Assembly: GCF_021134715.1 (NCBI RefSeq)
Contig: NC_060021.1
Location: 3,720,001 to 3,784,000, forward strand
Length of the DNA stretch: 64,000 bases
Source of the DNA: Daphnia pulex
Taxonomy: Eukaryota; Arthropoda; Branchiopoda; Diplostraca; Daphniidae
Reading direction: 5' to 3'
Positions 47,181 through 58,398 of this stretch are shown here, in pieces. The notes beneath the pieces are model-generated. The model ran no database searches. It was not told where the DNA came from and saw nothing but the letters and a program-made list of their open reading frames with translations. Position numbers and translations under genes: made by a program. Every line of letters begins with the position of its first letter. Within the stretch, counting starts at the first letter, position 1.

Positions 47181-48074
47181 GCTTCGTCATAACCAACGCC
47201 AAGAAAACCAATAAAGTCGGAAAAACAACAAAGATACCAACCTCAACAACAATTACGTTTCTTTTCTTTCCATGAAAAAGGAAAAATCTTCAAAAAGCCA
47301 TGCTCAGTTGAGCGTCCAAACCAACAGACCGTATTATTTCCCTGAGAGATTTAATTTGTAAAGCTAGATATGGCTTTTCTGTAGTTACGTGCCCAAAAGA
47401 GTTAGTTTTGTCCGCAGGGGTTCCAGCAAGGTTGTGATTGCTTAAAACATTGAACATTGAAGTTCCTCTCTTTTTAGGGATCACCCATTGTATGACTCCT
47501 GTGGCAATTTCTGAAATGTTTTGATGGTTTTCCAGGTGAACACTTAAATAATGGTGGTATAATGATAGCGTGAAAAATCCATTAAATATATAATTGGCCC
47601 AGTATTTTCAGTGTAATTAACGATTTTAAAAAAATTGCGACAGCCCTGGATCGATTTTCAAAATAATTTTCAAAATGCATTTCTTGGGATTTGAACCAAA
47701 ATGAACAATAAACACAAACTTCTTCTCAGATTTCCACTGAACAAACTAGGCCACAAACCCACAATTACTTATATTCGAACTCTTCAGTGTAGATGAAAAC
47801 CAACGAGAAATGGCCATAGAATTTATTCTACGGGTATCCTCACTGTTTTCAGTGATTTCGGGAAAAAAATCCTGAGGCGACTTCCTATTTTTCATGATTT
47901 CAAAACTCCGGTATGTGAGTTTAAACCGAAGACCAATAAGAATATCCTCTTTTCCAAATGGTCACTATACCCACTATGCGATAATGATCATTCATTTTCG
48001 AGCCAGTACCTGGATCTCAGGAAATATAAGGTGCTTGAAACAATTATCGAGACAGAGCACAGGCTGTCAGTCTA
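47181..48074. other. No gene seen; one weak tRNA-like segment
   Basis: At about 47690-47765 the minus strand has a GTGGCCTAGTTTG-like A-box and GGTTCAAATCCC B-box with unpaired stems, perhaps a SINE head. Nothing else is supported. Confidence 0.35.
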
Positions 48075-49140
48075 GTGATATATTTATTCGATGCTTTGGA
48101 TGGTTATCTAGACTGGAGGGATGACGGGTGGCATTGGAGACAAAACAGTTCCTATAAATACACTATCAAAGTCCAAGGCCGTGAATTTAAGATAAAAAAA
48201 TCATCATTTTTATATATCATTGGGAAAGGACTGTCGACAGATGTGGGTTTTAAGCGTAAAGTTTTTCAGCACTCAGAGATTCCCCAATTTGTTCTAATCG
48301 TGAATATGGGTGATGAAAGCCTTGCTAAGCCTCATTCTCATGGAATGCCAAATTTGAAAAGGAAATAATTGAAAACCTTGCCCTAACTTAATTCTACTAA
48401 GGCAAAGATTAAGGCAAGCCAGCAGGGATTTCTTTCAAATGAGTACCACAAAGAGCTTTTAATGGGGACTAAAAATTTGTTTGAACAGTTAGTAAGCAAC
48501 CCCCATGATATAGAACAATTTAGGAATTTGCACAGAGCAGCATGTCGTCACATTGTTCTAACTCAAGATGTAAACTACAATCTGCAAGAAATTGCAGACG
48601 ACACGAAAAACATCAAAGATCTCGTGACTTATCCAGACGTTTCAAGATTTATATACGACAAGTAATTGGTGGGATTTGATTCAGGGTTATTGTTTAATCG
48701 AAAAGACCTACCTACATGGCTTTTAACTGTCAAAAGTACGTTAATCATGACAGACGCGTATATAACTATTGTGATCCAACGATTTTCGGAGTTTTGGGAA
48801 TGCCCTGTGATTCCTCTCACCATAATGGTTCATTAACGGAAATTAAGTGAAACGCATCGATTTTTTGTGGAAAAAACATCTCCCTGAGTTGTGCATGGCT
48901 AGCAATATTTTTATAGTGTTCTGATGAAAAAAAAGTACTACAAAATTTGCTAACCGACGTGCCTGCCTTTTTATGCTGGAACAATTTTTTCGAATGCGAA
49001 GTTGAAATTGAAAAAAAAAACTCAAGTTGACAGAACAAAAGATTCAATCTTGGTATGTTGACGTTTTGGAATATTTGATCGGACAAGAAACAGAAATAGA
49101 ATACTTAAAGGCGCTTACGAAATTTGCTTAAATTTCGTAT
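48075..49140 (+). pseudogene. Decayed transposase-like gene (CG-1-like N-terminus, MULE-like core)
   Basis: The first frame (48075-48368) has DDGWHWRQN and a later HSEIPQFVLIVNMGDESLA segment. This resembles the DGY-WR..H..P.FVLVHYLGDES layout of CG-1-like DNA-binding regions found in some animal transposable elements. A second frame (48462-48665) is helical. At about 48670-48915 broken plus-strand frames resemble a transposase core (TDAYITIVIQRF...CPVIPLTIMVH). Frame breaks make it a pseudogene. Family assignment is from memory of motif shape and is tentative. Confidence 0.4.
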
Positions 49141-49191
49141 TTATGGAACAAGGTAACACTAGGGTGTCCTATTTTTTATTTTTATTTGTAT

Positions 49192-49582
49192 TGTCACGGG
49201 CAATCAGTTCGGCACACTTGTCGTTTGAACACAATCAATAAAAGGCACCAAGTCGCTGGCCAACGACACCGGCACAGTCAATCTGGTGGCTTTCACCATT
49301 GGCCCTACGCTAGTTACACTTAAACTAAGCCAATGATGCCCCTAGTGGGTCTAACACTCACTTACACACACGCACACAAGCACACCAACACAGCCTACAC
49401 ACAAGCAAACACACGGGGAACTAAACGAACTCAGACAGGAGAATAGTTGCGACCGTCTGACGCAACAGGTAGCCAAGATCTGCTAGGGAAAAAGGGGTTA
49501 AAGGAGAAAGTCAGGTCGACGCGAGGCCATCTAGCGCTCGCCCTATAAACAAGAGCATTAGTGAATCAGACTGAACGTGACA
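49192..49582 (-). repeat. LTR of the non-coding element (left)
   Basis: 391 bp, TG..CA with a 7-bp inverted terminus TGTCACG/CGTGACA. It pairs with 51468-51858. Confidence 0.9.
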
Positions 49583-49936
49583 TTTCTCCCCTCCACGGAG
49601 AATGATCGTCCCGATCATTAAATCATTAGAACATTCACAGCAATCACATCATTCACACCATCCGTACACACACAACAAAAGAAAAGGATTCCAGATCAAA
49701 ACCAATACGTCTTAGTCTTAAATTCTTAATCTTAGTTTACTCTTAACCTTACTCTTATTCTTAGTCGTTATTCTACGCTAACTTAGGAGTAACTTACAAC
49801 TAAGTGCACTCTTAACCGACTCTATCTCGACACACACAACTTCTCGGAAGCTTTCAAACACTCCTGGAGGGAAGAAACCATCTTCCAACCAACTCTAGCC
49901 TGAATCGATTCACACAGTGAAAGCACACTCTTTCAC

Positions 49937-50352
49937 TCCTATCGTGACGGTCCAACCTCTTCACGACACAATCTCGCACCTGTCGTGACGGTCCAACCTC
50001 TTCACGACAAAACAAAACAACATACACTCCTGTCATGTCGTGACGGTCCATCCTGCTCACGACACAACAACACAAATCAAACAAGCCAAATACACACGAC
50101 AAAGCAAATGACACATCGCTCTTCCGTTCCTTGTGCTCCGTATTCGCACACACTCTTCCATTCCTTGTGCTCCGTATTCGCACACACTCTTCCATTCCTT
50201 GTGCTCCGTATTCGCACACATCCTTCCATCCTTGTGCTCCGTATTCGCACACACCCTTCCAGCGCTCCGTTTTCCACGCCCTCTCAACCTCTCCAGCGCT
50301 CCGTTTTCCGTGCCCTCTCAAACCTCTCCAGCGCTCCGTTTTCCGCGCTCTC
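49937..50352. repeat. Tandem repeats inside the non-coding LTR element
   Basis: Three arrays lie in series. First, GTGACGGTCCAACCTCTTCACGAC phrases (three copies, 49943-50065). Second, CCTTGTGCTCCGTATTCGCACACA phrases of about 35 bp (four copies, about 50128-50260). Third, CCAGCGCTCCGTTTTCC phrases (three copies, about 50268-50350). The 100-170-codon frames here only reflect the repeats. Confidence 0.85.
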
Positions 50353-51467
50353 ACTCACAATCACAGAAACAATTCAGCAAAGCACAATGAGCACAAACAA
50401 AAAGGACTCAGACAGAACAAATAAAAGACCAATTGACACCTGACAATGTCTTCACAACACGACACACCCTTCCTTCTTCAAATCTCCACCTTGCCCATCC
50501 AATGGCACATCAAACGAATCAACCATTCATTCAACGAATCAAGAATAGAGAGCATCTCGCAACCAATAAGTCTTGGTGGTGGGGGGGGGAAGGCATTAAA
50601 CAAGTGGCCGTCAACAAGAAAAGAGTCAAAGACTCACAAACAAACATGAGCCAATGCTCTCTCTCTCCAAATCAAAACAGCTATCAATCCTCAAGTACCT
50701 GTAAGAAAAAGCTATGAGGGTTAGGGGACACAACTTACAAGCCTTTGAGTCTGGTTCGCACAAAGTCTCACACAAATCACCACCATCCAGGAATAAGACC
50801 ACAATCGAGACCAGTCTAAATCAAAAAGGAAAACAAAATTAAAATCAGAATCACAAAGTAATTTATGAAAACCAAATAGTGCCCGCTTCAGCTCAGCACC
50901 AACGTCAACAAAACGCAAGGGGAAAAATCTGTTGACCGTGTGACTCATCAACACGCATTATCAACGTAAGGAATTCAATGGAAATATCCAATCCAAAACT
51001 ATCACAAAATAACCTTGGGTCTCTGAAGAAAACAAAAGAATTAAATTGAAAATCTTTATAAACGTTATTAAAAACCAATAGCCTGTGATATCAACACAAA
51101 CACAGCAGCAACGTCAACATGACGTATAGGAAAATCCAGTAGGCGCGTGACTCATCACTCACGCCACTCCAACGTATGGACCAAAATTGAGTCCAAGAAA
51201 AGTAATCCAAAATGCTCAAAAATCAATCTAAAATTAAGCAAGAATCAATTAACTCGTCAAACAAATAAATTGAAACGATACGTGACCAAATCAAAAATAG
51301 TAGCAAAACGTTGGACGACGCGACGTAACCAAAACGTCGACGATGAGACGCTGCGACTTTTCCGACACGAACACCAAATTTTCACAAAAATTAAACGCAC
51401 AATCGCACAAAATCAAAATCAAATGTTCTCAAACAACAAGTGCGGCCGTACTCTGCATCTCCACCAT

Positions 51468-51858
51468 TGTCACGGGCAATCAGTTCGGCACACTTGTCGT
51501 TTGAACACAATCAATAAAAGGCACCAAGTCGCTGGCCAACGACACCGGCACAGTCAATCTGGTGGCTTTCACCATTGGCCCTACGCTAGTTACACTTAAA
51601 CTAAGCCAATGATGCCCCTAGTGGGTCTAATACTAACTTACACACACGCACACAAGCACACCAACACAGCCTACACACAAGCAAACACACGGGGAACTAA
51701 ACGAACTCAGACAGGAGAATAGTTGCGACCGTCCGACGCATCAGGTAGCCAAGATCTGCTAGGGAAAAAGGGGTTAAAGGAGAAAGTCAGGTCGACGCGA
51801 GGCCATCTAGCGCTCGCCCTATAAACAAGAGCATTAGTGAATCAAACTGAACGTGACA
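51468..51858 (-). repeat. LTR of the non-coding element (right)
   Basis: 391 bp, matching 49192-49582 with about 5 substitutions, so this insertion is older than the gypsy element at 37607-42233. Confidence 0.9.
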
Positions 51859-51899
51859 GTATTTTAAAGTCTAACTAAGTATTGGGATGAGAAATTGCT

Positions 51900-52150
51900 G
51901 AAAAACGTTTGGCCGGGTAAGTTAAAAAACATTAAAGTTGCAAAAAAATCTCAAAAGGACTCTTTACATGGTTGCAGCAGTAACGTTACAATGGTGCATG
52001 GATGGAAATTTTGTGAAACGCATCGATTGTTTTGGGGAAAAAAAGCAACATCTCCCTGAGTTGTGCACGGCTAGCAATATTTTTCTAGAATCAGACGAAG
52101 AAAGAGCCATCATCAATGCACTTTTAGCACTTCAAGGCTTTAGTGTATAA
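51900..52150 (+). pseudogene. Second fragment of the decayed transposase-like gene
   Basis: A frame with HLPELCTASNIF followed by SDEERAIINAL matches, at DNA and protein level, the segment at about 48840-48915 left of the LTR element. It extends further right than that copy. Because the segment is present twice, it is a second copy rather than the continuation of one gene split by the insertion. Confidence 0.5.
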
Positions 52151-53433
52151 CTTGCTTTAATTGGCACTTTGTTAATAAGATTACTTTTTTGTAAAAAAGC
52201 TAATAAAAAAAAAATTTGATTGACAATCCCAGCCTAAAGCCTTTCCAAAGTGACTGCACAAGTAGCTAATGCATCAGGTTTAAGTATTCCTACTCATACC
52301 GTAATGCAAACTGCAATTATGGGCGCTGCTGGAAAAGACATGGATCAAATATCATTGTTTAATAAAACCTGCCAACGTCAAGAAGTGAAAGCAGATTAGA
52401 GAAAATTGAAACAACAAAATCGAATTTCATTTGAGAATATTCCGCCTCTTCTTGTGGATGTCGCAGTACTTTGGGGTTTTAAATTGTTTTAGTAAGTTTA
52501 AATCAGCTTTTATTTTGTATCATTTTCTCATTCAATAAAACAGTGATGTTAGGTATTTCACTGATGGAGACCGGAAAAGCCAGTATGTGAAAAGCCTTCC
52601 CACATAGCACACTTCATCCGTCGGATGTCTGAATGAGAGCCGCATATCCGATTGACAGCCATGTCCCGTACGGGATGTAAAATGGATGTCCAATGCTATA
52701 CGTATTGGCTGTCCCTGGGATGAGCAAAAACAACATCCTATTGACATCCGTAATACATCCAAGTATAGATATTTAATCACGTAAAGTAATTTTCTTTGAA
52801 GACGTTGAATTTTTACTTGTTTTAACAAAAAAATATCAGCCGCAAAGGCGCGATTTTAAAAATTCCTTTAGGTAGAAAAATTATTTCGAAATTTTGTTTG
52901 CCTTCAGACATGATATGGATGAGAAGAAACTTTATTTTTTAAACTAAAGTTAAAAATAACATTAAATTTGCGTAATCGGATTGTTTTTTAAAATGAGTTC
53001 ATTAACGAAATAAGTTTAACATAAAAATTTCAAGCAATAAAGATATCACATCAGACTCGTTAGTTTAATTGATTTCGTAAACGTTTCACTGTTGAAATTT
53101 AAAAAAAGAATTATTCGGATTCTCATGAAAATGTGCCTTTATTGCGAACGAAGGCTGATTTCAAAGACTTATAAGAATACGAGTAACCTGAGCCCCGTTT
53201 GAATCCGGGGAATTTTGGTCTAGCGTAAAGTTGGACTGTTTTTCTATTCGCTTTTCTGTAGATTAATCATCTGCCCGTAAAAGAATTTATCGTGAGAAAT
53301 CTGCCCAGTACCTTACTATAAGATTTCGTCATCACGGCGAGACATCTGGTGGTGATGCTGGTTGTTGCGTCATCAAAGATTGCGTCATCACGGCGACGAC
53401 ATCTGGTGGTGATGGGCATGTTTGGGCATGTTC

Positions 53434-53488
53434 CATTTTGGGGGAGGAGCCTGTGTTGACACAGACACAGGCTCCTCCCCCCAAAATG
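53434..53488. repeat. Near-perfect hairpin, arms of about 23 nt
   Basis: CATTTTGGGGGAGGAGCC at 53434-53451, continuing CTGTGT to 53456, pairs with 53465-53488 apart from one extra C. A partial third arm follows at about 53495-53519. It lies within the TIR element. Confidence 0.75.
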
Positions 53489-53575
53489 TCCGTGACAGAC
53501 ACAGGCGCCTCCCCCAAAAGCTTGCTGTTTTATTATATATGAATTTCCCTAGACTGACTTAATTTCGATATCTTA

Positions 53576-53642
53576 TTAATGGCTTGTCGGTAAAGCGCTG
53601 GGATTCCACCCAGTCGGTCCGGGTTCGAATCCCGGTAGAGTC
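53576..53642 (+). repeat. tRNA-like sequence lacking a 5' acceptor strand
   Basis: A D-arm (GGCTTGTCGGTAAAGC), an anticodon arm CTGGG-ATTCCA-CCCAG and an excellent T-arm (CCGGG-TTCGAAT-CCCGG) are present. The bases before it cannot pair with TAGAGTC, and the anticodon loop has only 6 nt. It is a tRNA pseudogene or tRNA-derived piece. Confidence 0.55.
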
Positions 53643-53978
53643 AAATCTTCTATCAGTGAAAATAACTTTTCAGTAAGAAATTAAATTTGGAATAAAGAAG
53701 GAAATATAAAAGAAATGTAAGAGGATGTGTTAGAGACAGGAAATAAATATTTATTTCTAAACGCGAAATCAAAGCCCAGGAACGTCATATTAATATCCGT
53801 AATAATGAACCTGGGATGTCCGTCGGCGCCGATTTGGGTAGGTCTTCTAACGTTTTTCCGACCTCTAAACGCCCTCCTGTGCGGATGTCTGGCGGTCCAG
53901 TGGATGTTCGACGGATGTTTTGAAGGTCCGAGTACGACATCTGTCGAACATCCGTGGGACTGCCCTGTGTTATGTGGG

Positions 53979-55032
53979 TTAACTTTTGGGAATACCAGTG
54001 TTGCTCAATGCGACACTGCTTTTAACTTTTTAGATGATTAGCAGCTTTTAAATCTGCTATTTGCTATCGTGTTTGATTGGACATCTTCAGACACTGGTCG
54101 ACAAACAGGCTGCTGTACAGTATGGTACAAAACAAATCCGAACAGCGATTTTATTTTTGAAAGCCAGCTGGCAAGCACAGCTGGTCTAATATCCGTCTAT
54201 TCGACGTATGTTTATCCATTCTTCGCCGCCTCTATTTTTCGTCGAAAAAAATACGACGATACTACGTACTTTTCAAACAGCTCGTTTGTTTAATCGTCGT
54301 AAATTTTTTTTCGTAATGTGCATCATTCGTTGACGGAGAAAATCCAAATAGTTTCCGTGACAAGTTCATTTTGAACTTGCTGTGTGTTGAATCCAATGCT
54401 TTTTGAATATCGTACACTCAACTAAAAGTTTGAACATAATCACTGAACATAACTGACTATGGGCCTCTTCTGACTGGGAATCAGTAAAAAGTTTGACAAA
54501 ATAAACCAAATTTTAGAGCACCATCATCACATTTGGTAATGCACTTACACAATTTCTGAGTGTCTTATTTACCATTACATAAGCATATTTCATTTAGAAA
54601 AATGAATTATATTTTACATTGCATCACTTATAATTTACATTGAGTTAATTTCACAAATTTTGATTGCCATTCCTCATTTATTGCTGCATTTAGGGGCTTT
54701 AGGTACTTACACATAAACCGGAATCATGGATTTTGGTGAAGCAAACTGGGTCAGCTACACCGAATTTCCAAATAGCCTGGTTTTGGATTAGTATTGCCAC
54801 CAGTTTCGGAATTTTTTTGTGCCCTGTTATTTCGTTCATTTCCTCCTCACTTTTGTTCTTTTGGTCACCGCTGCCAGATTTAGTAATTTTCGTTATTTTT
54901 TTAATGCAATGATTTTATTGACGTCAAGACATTCGTCACATTTGACATGTGTGAAAAGTGATTATCCACTTTACGATTCCTTACCTATAATACTATAAGA
55001 CAAACCATTAGGAAATCTCAAACTTACACTAT
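53979..55032. other. No gene seen
   Basis: AT-rich, short frames only. Confidence 0.4.
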
Positions 55033-55106
55033 AGCACCTCTAGCGGTCAGATCATGCCTGAATGGATATTTACTACCCTTAATGGAAATCTGACCGCTAG
55101 AGTGCT
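55033..55106. repeat. Inverted repeat with arms of 19-20 nt
   Basis: AGCACCTCTAGCGGTCAGAT (55033-55052) and ATCTGACCGCTAGAGTGCT (55088-55106) are near-exact reverse complements separated by 35 nt. Confidence 0.7.
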
Positions 55107-55205
55107 GTGTACAGTACCGTCCAGGTTTAAAGAATGGGATAGGGGGAAAAAGTTACACTAAGGGGATATAGCTCGAACGCCGGCCTACTAGTTAAGTATG
55201 CCATG

Positions 55206-55828
55206 GCTTGACTTACGAATGCTGTAAGACTTGGGTGGGAAAAAGATCACACCATCATAGATGTTGCCAAGTGTAAACTAATAAATCAACATGTAAAACT
55301 GTGGTGAAAATGTGTGTTTTTTCAGTATTTAAAATTATCTGTCAATTCATAATAAGTAAAGTCAAGTAGAAAAAATATGGAAGAAAGATATATTTCATGG
55401 AAAAAATCTTCGATACATGTATTTCTGTAGTCCTCGAAACATTTTCATTAACCACATATTTGAAACAAACACACAGTACACAGACTGATGATGAGTGAGT
55501 GATTTGCAAGTAAAAACCTCATCATCTTGAGTATCAGAAATAGCAGAATCGTCAGAATTACTGTGATGTTGATCTTGAAGTAACCCATGTTGTTGATGTT
55601 CGATGTTGCTGGCATTGACTGCTGAATAATAATTTTCTATCTATTTTGAAAAGTAAAAACCATATTTATTATACTTTAAAATAAACTTTGTGCAAAATGT
55701 ATAATACCTCGCTTGTGTCTTCACTGAAAACCTCCCCATGGTTTAATTGAACCACTTGAGACACTGGATTACCATCTCTATTTTGGCAACATAGGTTTTT
55801 GACGGACTGCAGCATATGAATATCAGTG
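55206..55828. repeat. Direct duplication, left copy (623 bp)
   Basis: It matches 60614-61237 with a few percent divergence over its whole length. It covers exons 2 and 3 of the three-exon gene model at 55395-56097. In the left copy the sequence continues into exon 1; in the right copy an LTR begins at the same point. Confidence 0.9.
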
Positions 55829-56097
55829 ATTATTATTGGAAATCCGTTTTCTCATTTAATGATAATTACCTCAGAGTTTGAACTTGTTGAAGGTTGTAAA
55901 GGCCAAATCACCGACGATGACGCTAGCAAATGTGTTGGTGGGCTGGCAAGGCCGTCACAATTTGACTGCAACAACTCCTTTGCTGCAATCACTCTTAACT
56001 CTTTTACTTTTTCATCCATTAACAATTCATTTTTTATTCGTCTTTTAACGGTTTTCTTATGTAAAAGACCGGTGTCACAGGCATTTCTTTTAGACAT
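55395..56097 (-). CDS. Three-exon gene model, unknown protein
   Basis: Minus-strand coding exons are 55870-56097, 55708-55806 and 55395-55640. The two introns (63 and 67 nt) have GT..AG ends and are in phase 0, and the joined frame is open for 190 residues. The N-terminus is basic (KKTVKRRIKNELLMDEKVKE), and the middle has an acidic Ser/Asp stretch ending ISDTQDDE. A GT after that point could be a further donor, so the C-terminus after DDE is uncertain. I do not recognise the family. It may be the first part of a transposon-encoded protein, given the duplication and its surroundings. Confidence 0.45.
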
Positions 56098-56780
56098 ATT
56101 CACGCTTAAAAAAACTCAAATATTGGATGATGACATATGAAAGTGAAAAAATTTGCAGACGAGATTTTTGTGCTGTTTGACATTTCAAACAATGGTGCCA
56201 GGCTTATTATTAGGGCGTATATATATAAAAAGGTTGTTAGTAAGTCCCTTCAAATATTTAAAATTCTTTCTTTCTTTATTTTTTTTTTAAATTTTATATA
56301 AAAATATCCGTCTACGATGATTATAAAGACATAAGTTTATATTATCAACTATGTATGTGTATATATTATTCACTCAACCAAATAAAAATATATAGATACA
56401 TCACGATAGCTAACGGTCAGTTGCCAATCGGCTAAAATTTTCGTATACGGAAAATCGAAATATTATTAGCTTTTTCTCTGCTATAACATTACTGTGTTTG
56501 CACAACTCACATATCTAAGCTAAACGAAGTAATGAAGCGGCTAAACAACTATAAGCTATCCAATTTCATACTTAAAATAGCTCTAGCTTACATATGTTAA
56601 GTTAATTCTAGATAAGGAAAGCTAAACTTATCTAACTAAAAACTCCCCTATCTAGGACTAGCTAGTAGATAGCTGGTAGCTATTTTGGGCAGCGAGCATT
56701 TTCGTACGGGAAGGAATATGGCCTTTGCAAAAATGCAGAATATGCATCTGATTGACAGTCTTTCTAAAAAATACTCATCT

Positions 56781-56852
56781 GTTTCCACCTAGGATCGAAC
56801 TGAGGTCCTTGAGCGTGTTAGACCGACGTGATAACCACTAAACTATGGAAAA
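56781..56852 (-). pseudogene. tRNA-Val(AAC)-like pseudogene
   Basis: The minus strand keeps tRNA-Val order: ATAGTTTAGTGGTTATCACG, the loop TCTAACA with anticodon AAC, and GTTCGATCC. The acceptor stem pairs except at position 1. The anticodon stem has three mismatches and the T-stem one, so it is unlikely to be functional. Confidence 0.6.
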
Positions 56853-56948
56853 TTACTGTCAACACTGAATTTTTCTGAAATGACTACAAAATACTAACGA
56901 TGGTCTCCCAACATCTAAATTAAATCTACTATATTTGCAAATATGTAA

Positions 56949-57021
56949 CGCCCAACGGGGGGCTCGAACCCCCGACCCTGAGATTAAGAGTCTCATGCTC
57001 TACCGACTGAGCTAGCCAGGC
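56949..57021 (-). tRNA. tRNA-Lys (anticodon CTT)
   Basis: A 73-nt cloverleaf on the minus strand. The acceptor GCCTGGC pairs with GTTGGGC (G-T pairs included), with D-arm AGCTCAGTCGGTAGAGC, anticodon loop CTCTTAA (CTT at 56986-56988) and T-arm CGGGG-GTTCGAG-CCCCC region. It matches the usual animal tRNA-Lys(CTT) almost base for base. I see no TTTT run within about 40 nt downstream, so normal Pol III termination there is doubtful. Confidence 0.9.
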
Positions 57022-57245
57022 CTGAATTAAGGGTCTATTCCAATGTTATGAATCGAGTTTTAATTGACCATATTTTGTGCTGTCCACTAGCCGTGAACGA
57101 AGTTTTTTGATGATTGTTTGGTTCTTTGTGGGGAGTTCACAGTTGCCTTATACTTCTAATCGTCTAGATGAGATACACTACTATAACTATTTATTTTTTT
57201 TTACTTTTCCTTGGATATTATTTATTTCCATAGCTTTTCTGATGC

Positions 57246-57311
57246 TTTCACCTAGGAACGAAATGAGGATTTTCTGCTTGTGAAGACGACGTGATAGCCT
57301 CTTCACTATGA
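57246..57311 (-). pseudogene. Degraded tRNA-Val-like relic
   Basis: The minus strand reads CATAGTGAAGAGGCTATCACG and then a TTCGTTCC B-box remnant. It shares the CACCTAGGAACG end with the Val-like copy at 56781-56852. The stems do not hold. Confidence 0.45.
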
Positions 57312-57405
57312 CATACCGGAAGTCAACTGCAAGATTTTATTAGTGTTGGCCTTAGTAAAAATGTAATGTTTTCTTTCCTAATGGAAGTCGTTAGCCAATC
57401 AGCAT

Positions 57406-57479
57406 GCCTCTGTGGCGCAATTGGCTATCGCGTTCGGCTATTAACCGGAAGGCTGGTGGTTCGATCCCACCCAGGCGCG
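57406..57479 (+). tRNA. tRNA-Asn-like gene with anticodon ATT
   Basis: A 74-nt cloverleaf: the acceptor GCCTCTG/CAGGCGC pairs except at position 3-70, and the D-arm and T-arm (GGTGG-TTCGATC-CCACC) are intact. The anticodon stem TTCGG/CCGGA has one G-T pair, and the loop is CTATTAA. Overall it is clearly tRNA-Asn, but the anticodon (57440-57442) is ATT instead of the universal GTT. A TTTT run follows at about 57507-57510. It could be a recent pseudogene. Confidence 0.75.
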
Positions 57480-58297
57480 CATGGTGATTGAAATCTATTG
57501 CTCTATTTTAAACTCTTCTTCTCATGACTTTATACCCGACTAAAGCTTGCATTGTAGAGTGCACACTCACGATATGGCTTCTTTAGCTGATGATTGTTGA
57601 ATCTACTGAACATTTGCAGCGTAGGGTGCACACGCATCATGTTAATTTTCTTGTGGAGCTACTGTTCCAGGTTCAGGTGTAATCTATCATAGATTCCCCT
57701 CTGCTGATGTTTATGGACTTCTTCCCCATCCAGCGCAAGTCATTTCCCACATTCCTAAAACCAAAGGGCATTGTCGATTGGCTAAAGAAGAAAGTCTCTT
57801 AAGGGCTATATCACCTGCACAACAACCGAAGTCGCCATTGATCCCCCCTCTCTGTTGACTTCTTCCGGATACTGCATTGCGAATATTTTCAGATTGTCAG
57901 AGTGTAGATTTCATTCACAACCCGTACGAAAATTTCAGCCTGTTTGTAGCTGACCGTTAGCTTACAACGCGGGGGCTATTAGCTTATCATGCCAAGCTTA
58001 CAGTGAGGTTTTTTTGTCCCTTTTCCCACTGGACAAAAACAGCTAAAAGCCATTAAAAATTATGTTGTCTACAGCTGACTTCTAGTTGAAAAGTTCCAAT
58101 GTATTTTTAATTAAGATTTCCCTAGCTTTTTCTTTCGAGCTAAAAATGGACTTTTAGACAGTTGAATTTAAGCTCATTTGTAGCATATTAAAAATGAATT
58201 ATTTTACCGGAAATATATTTATGCCTAATACACCTATATTTTAATAAAATTAACTTAAATAAATAAATCAAAATATTTTCTCTCGTCTTTGTATTTT

Positions 58298-58398
58298 CAT
58301 CAAACATCTGAACAGATGTTTGATGTTTAACAAGGCATGTTTAAAAACACAGCAGCACATACTCTCTTAAAATGTAATAGATAACATTTTAAGAGAGT
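58298..58398. repeat. Two adjacent perfect hairpins
   Basis: CATCAAACATCTG/CAGATGTTTGATG (58298-58310 and 58313-58325, 2-nt spacer) and ACTCTCTTAAAATGT/ACATTTTAAGAGAGT (58361-58375 and 58384-58398). Both lie just past the 3' end of the BEN pseudogene. A role in RNA 3' structure is possible but not shown. Confidence 0.75.

Larger units (their letters stand above)
49192..51858 (-). mobile_element. Non-coding LTR retrotransposon (LARD/TRIM-like)
   Basis: Two 391-bp LTRs (49192-49582 and 51468-51858) start TGTCACG and end CGTGACA; I count about 5 differences. GTAT flanks both sides (49188-49191 and 51859-51862). A purine tract, GGAGGGGAGAAA on the minus strand, abuts the 49192-49582 LTR, so the element probably reads on the minus strand. 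The interior, 1885 bp, has no Gag or Pol and is made of tandem repeats. It must have moved using proteins from another element. Confidence 0.85.
52599..53978. mobile_element. TIR element with subterminal repeats, no transposase
   Basis: CCCACATAGCACA (52599-52611) and TGTGTTATGTGGG (53966-53978) are inverted repeats with one mismatch. Just inside, both ends carry many CATCCG/CGGATGT words (52612-52760 and 53800-53960), a subterminal repeat pattern seen in TIR transposons. No clear target duplication was found, so I do not name a superfamily. Confidence 0.55.
56408..57962. mobile_element. Region bracketed by 42-bp inverted repeats and holding the tRNA cluster
   Basis: AGCTAACGGTCAG...ATTTTCGTATACGG at 56408-56450 matches the reverse complement of 57921-57962 at roughly 80%, with exact 13-bp outer parts. 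An extra copy of ATTTTCGTACGGG lies at 56698-56710. The span, about 1.55 kb, has no transposase but carries four tRNA or tRNA-like sequences. It could be a TIR element that captured tRNA genes, or two unrelated MITE ends. Confidence 0.45.

Noticed and set aside
49854..50443. 150-166-codon frames on both strands of the non-coding LTR element
   Set aside because: They are produced by the tandem repeats CTCCGTATTCGCACACA and GCGCTCCGTTTTCC and have no retrotransposon domain.
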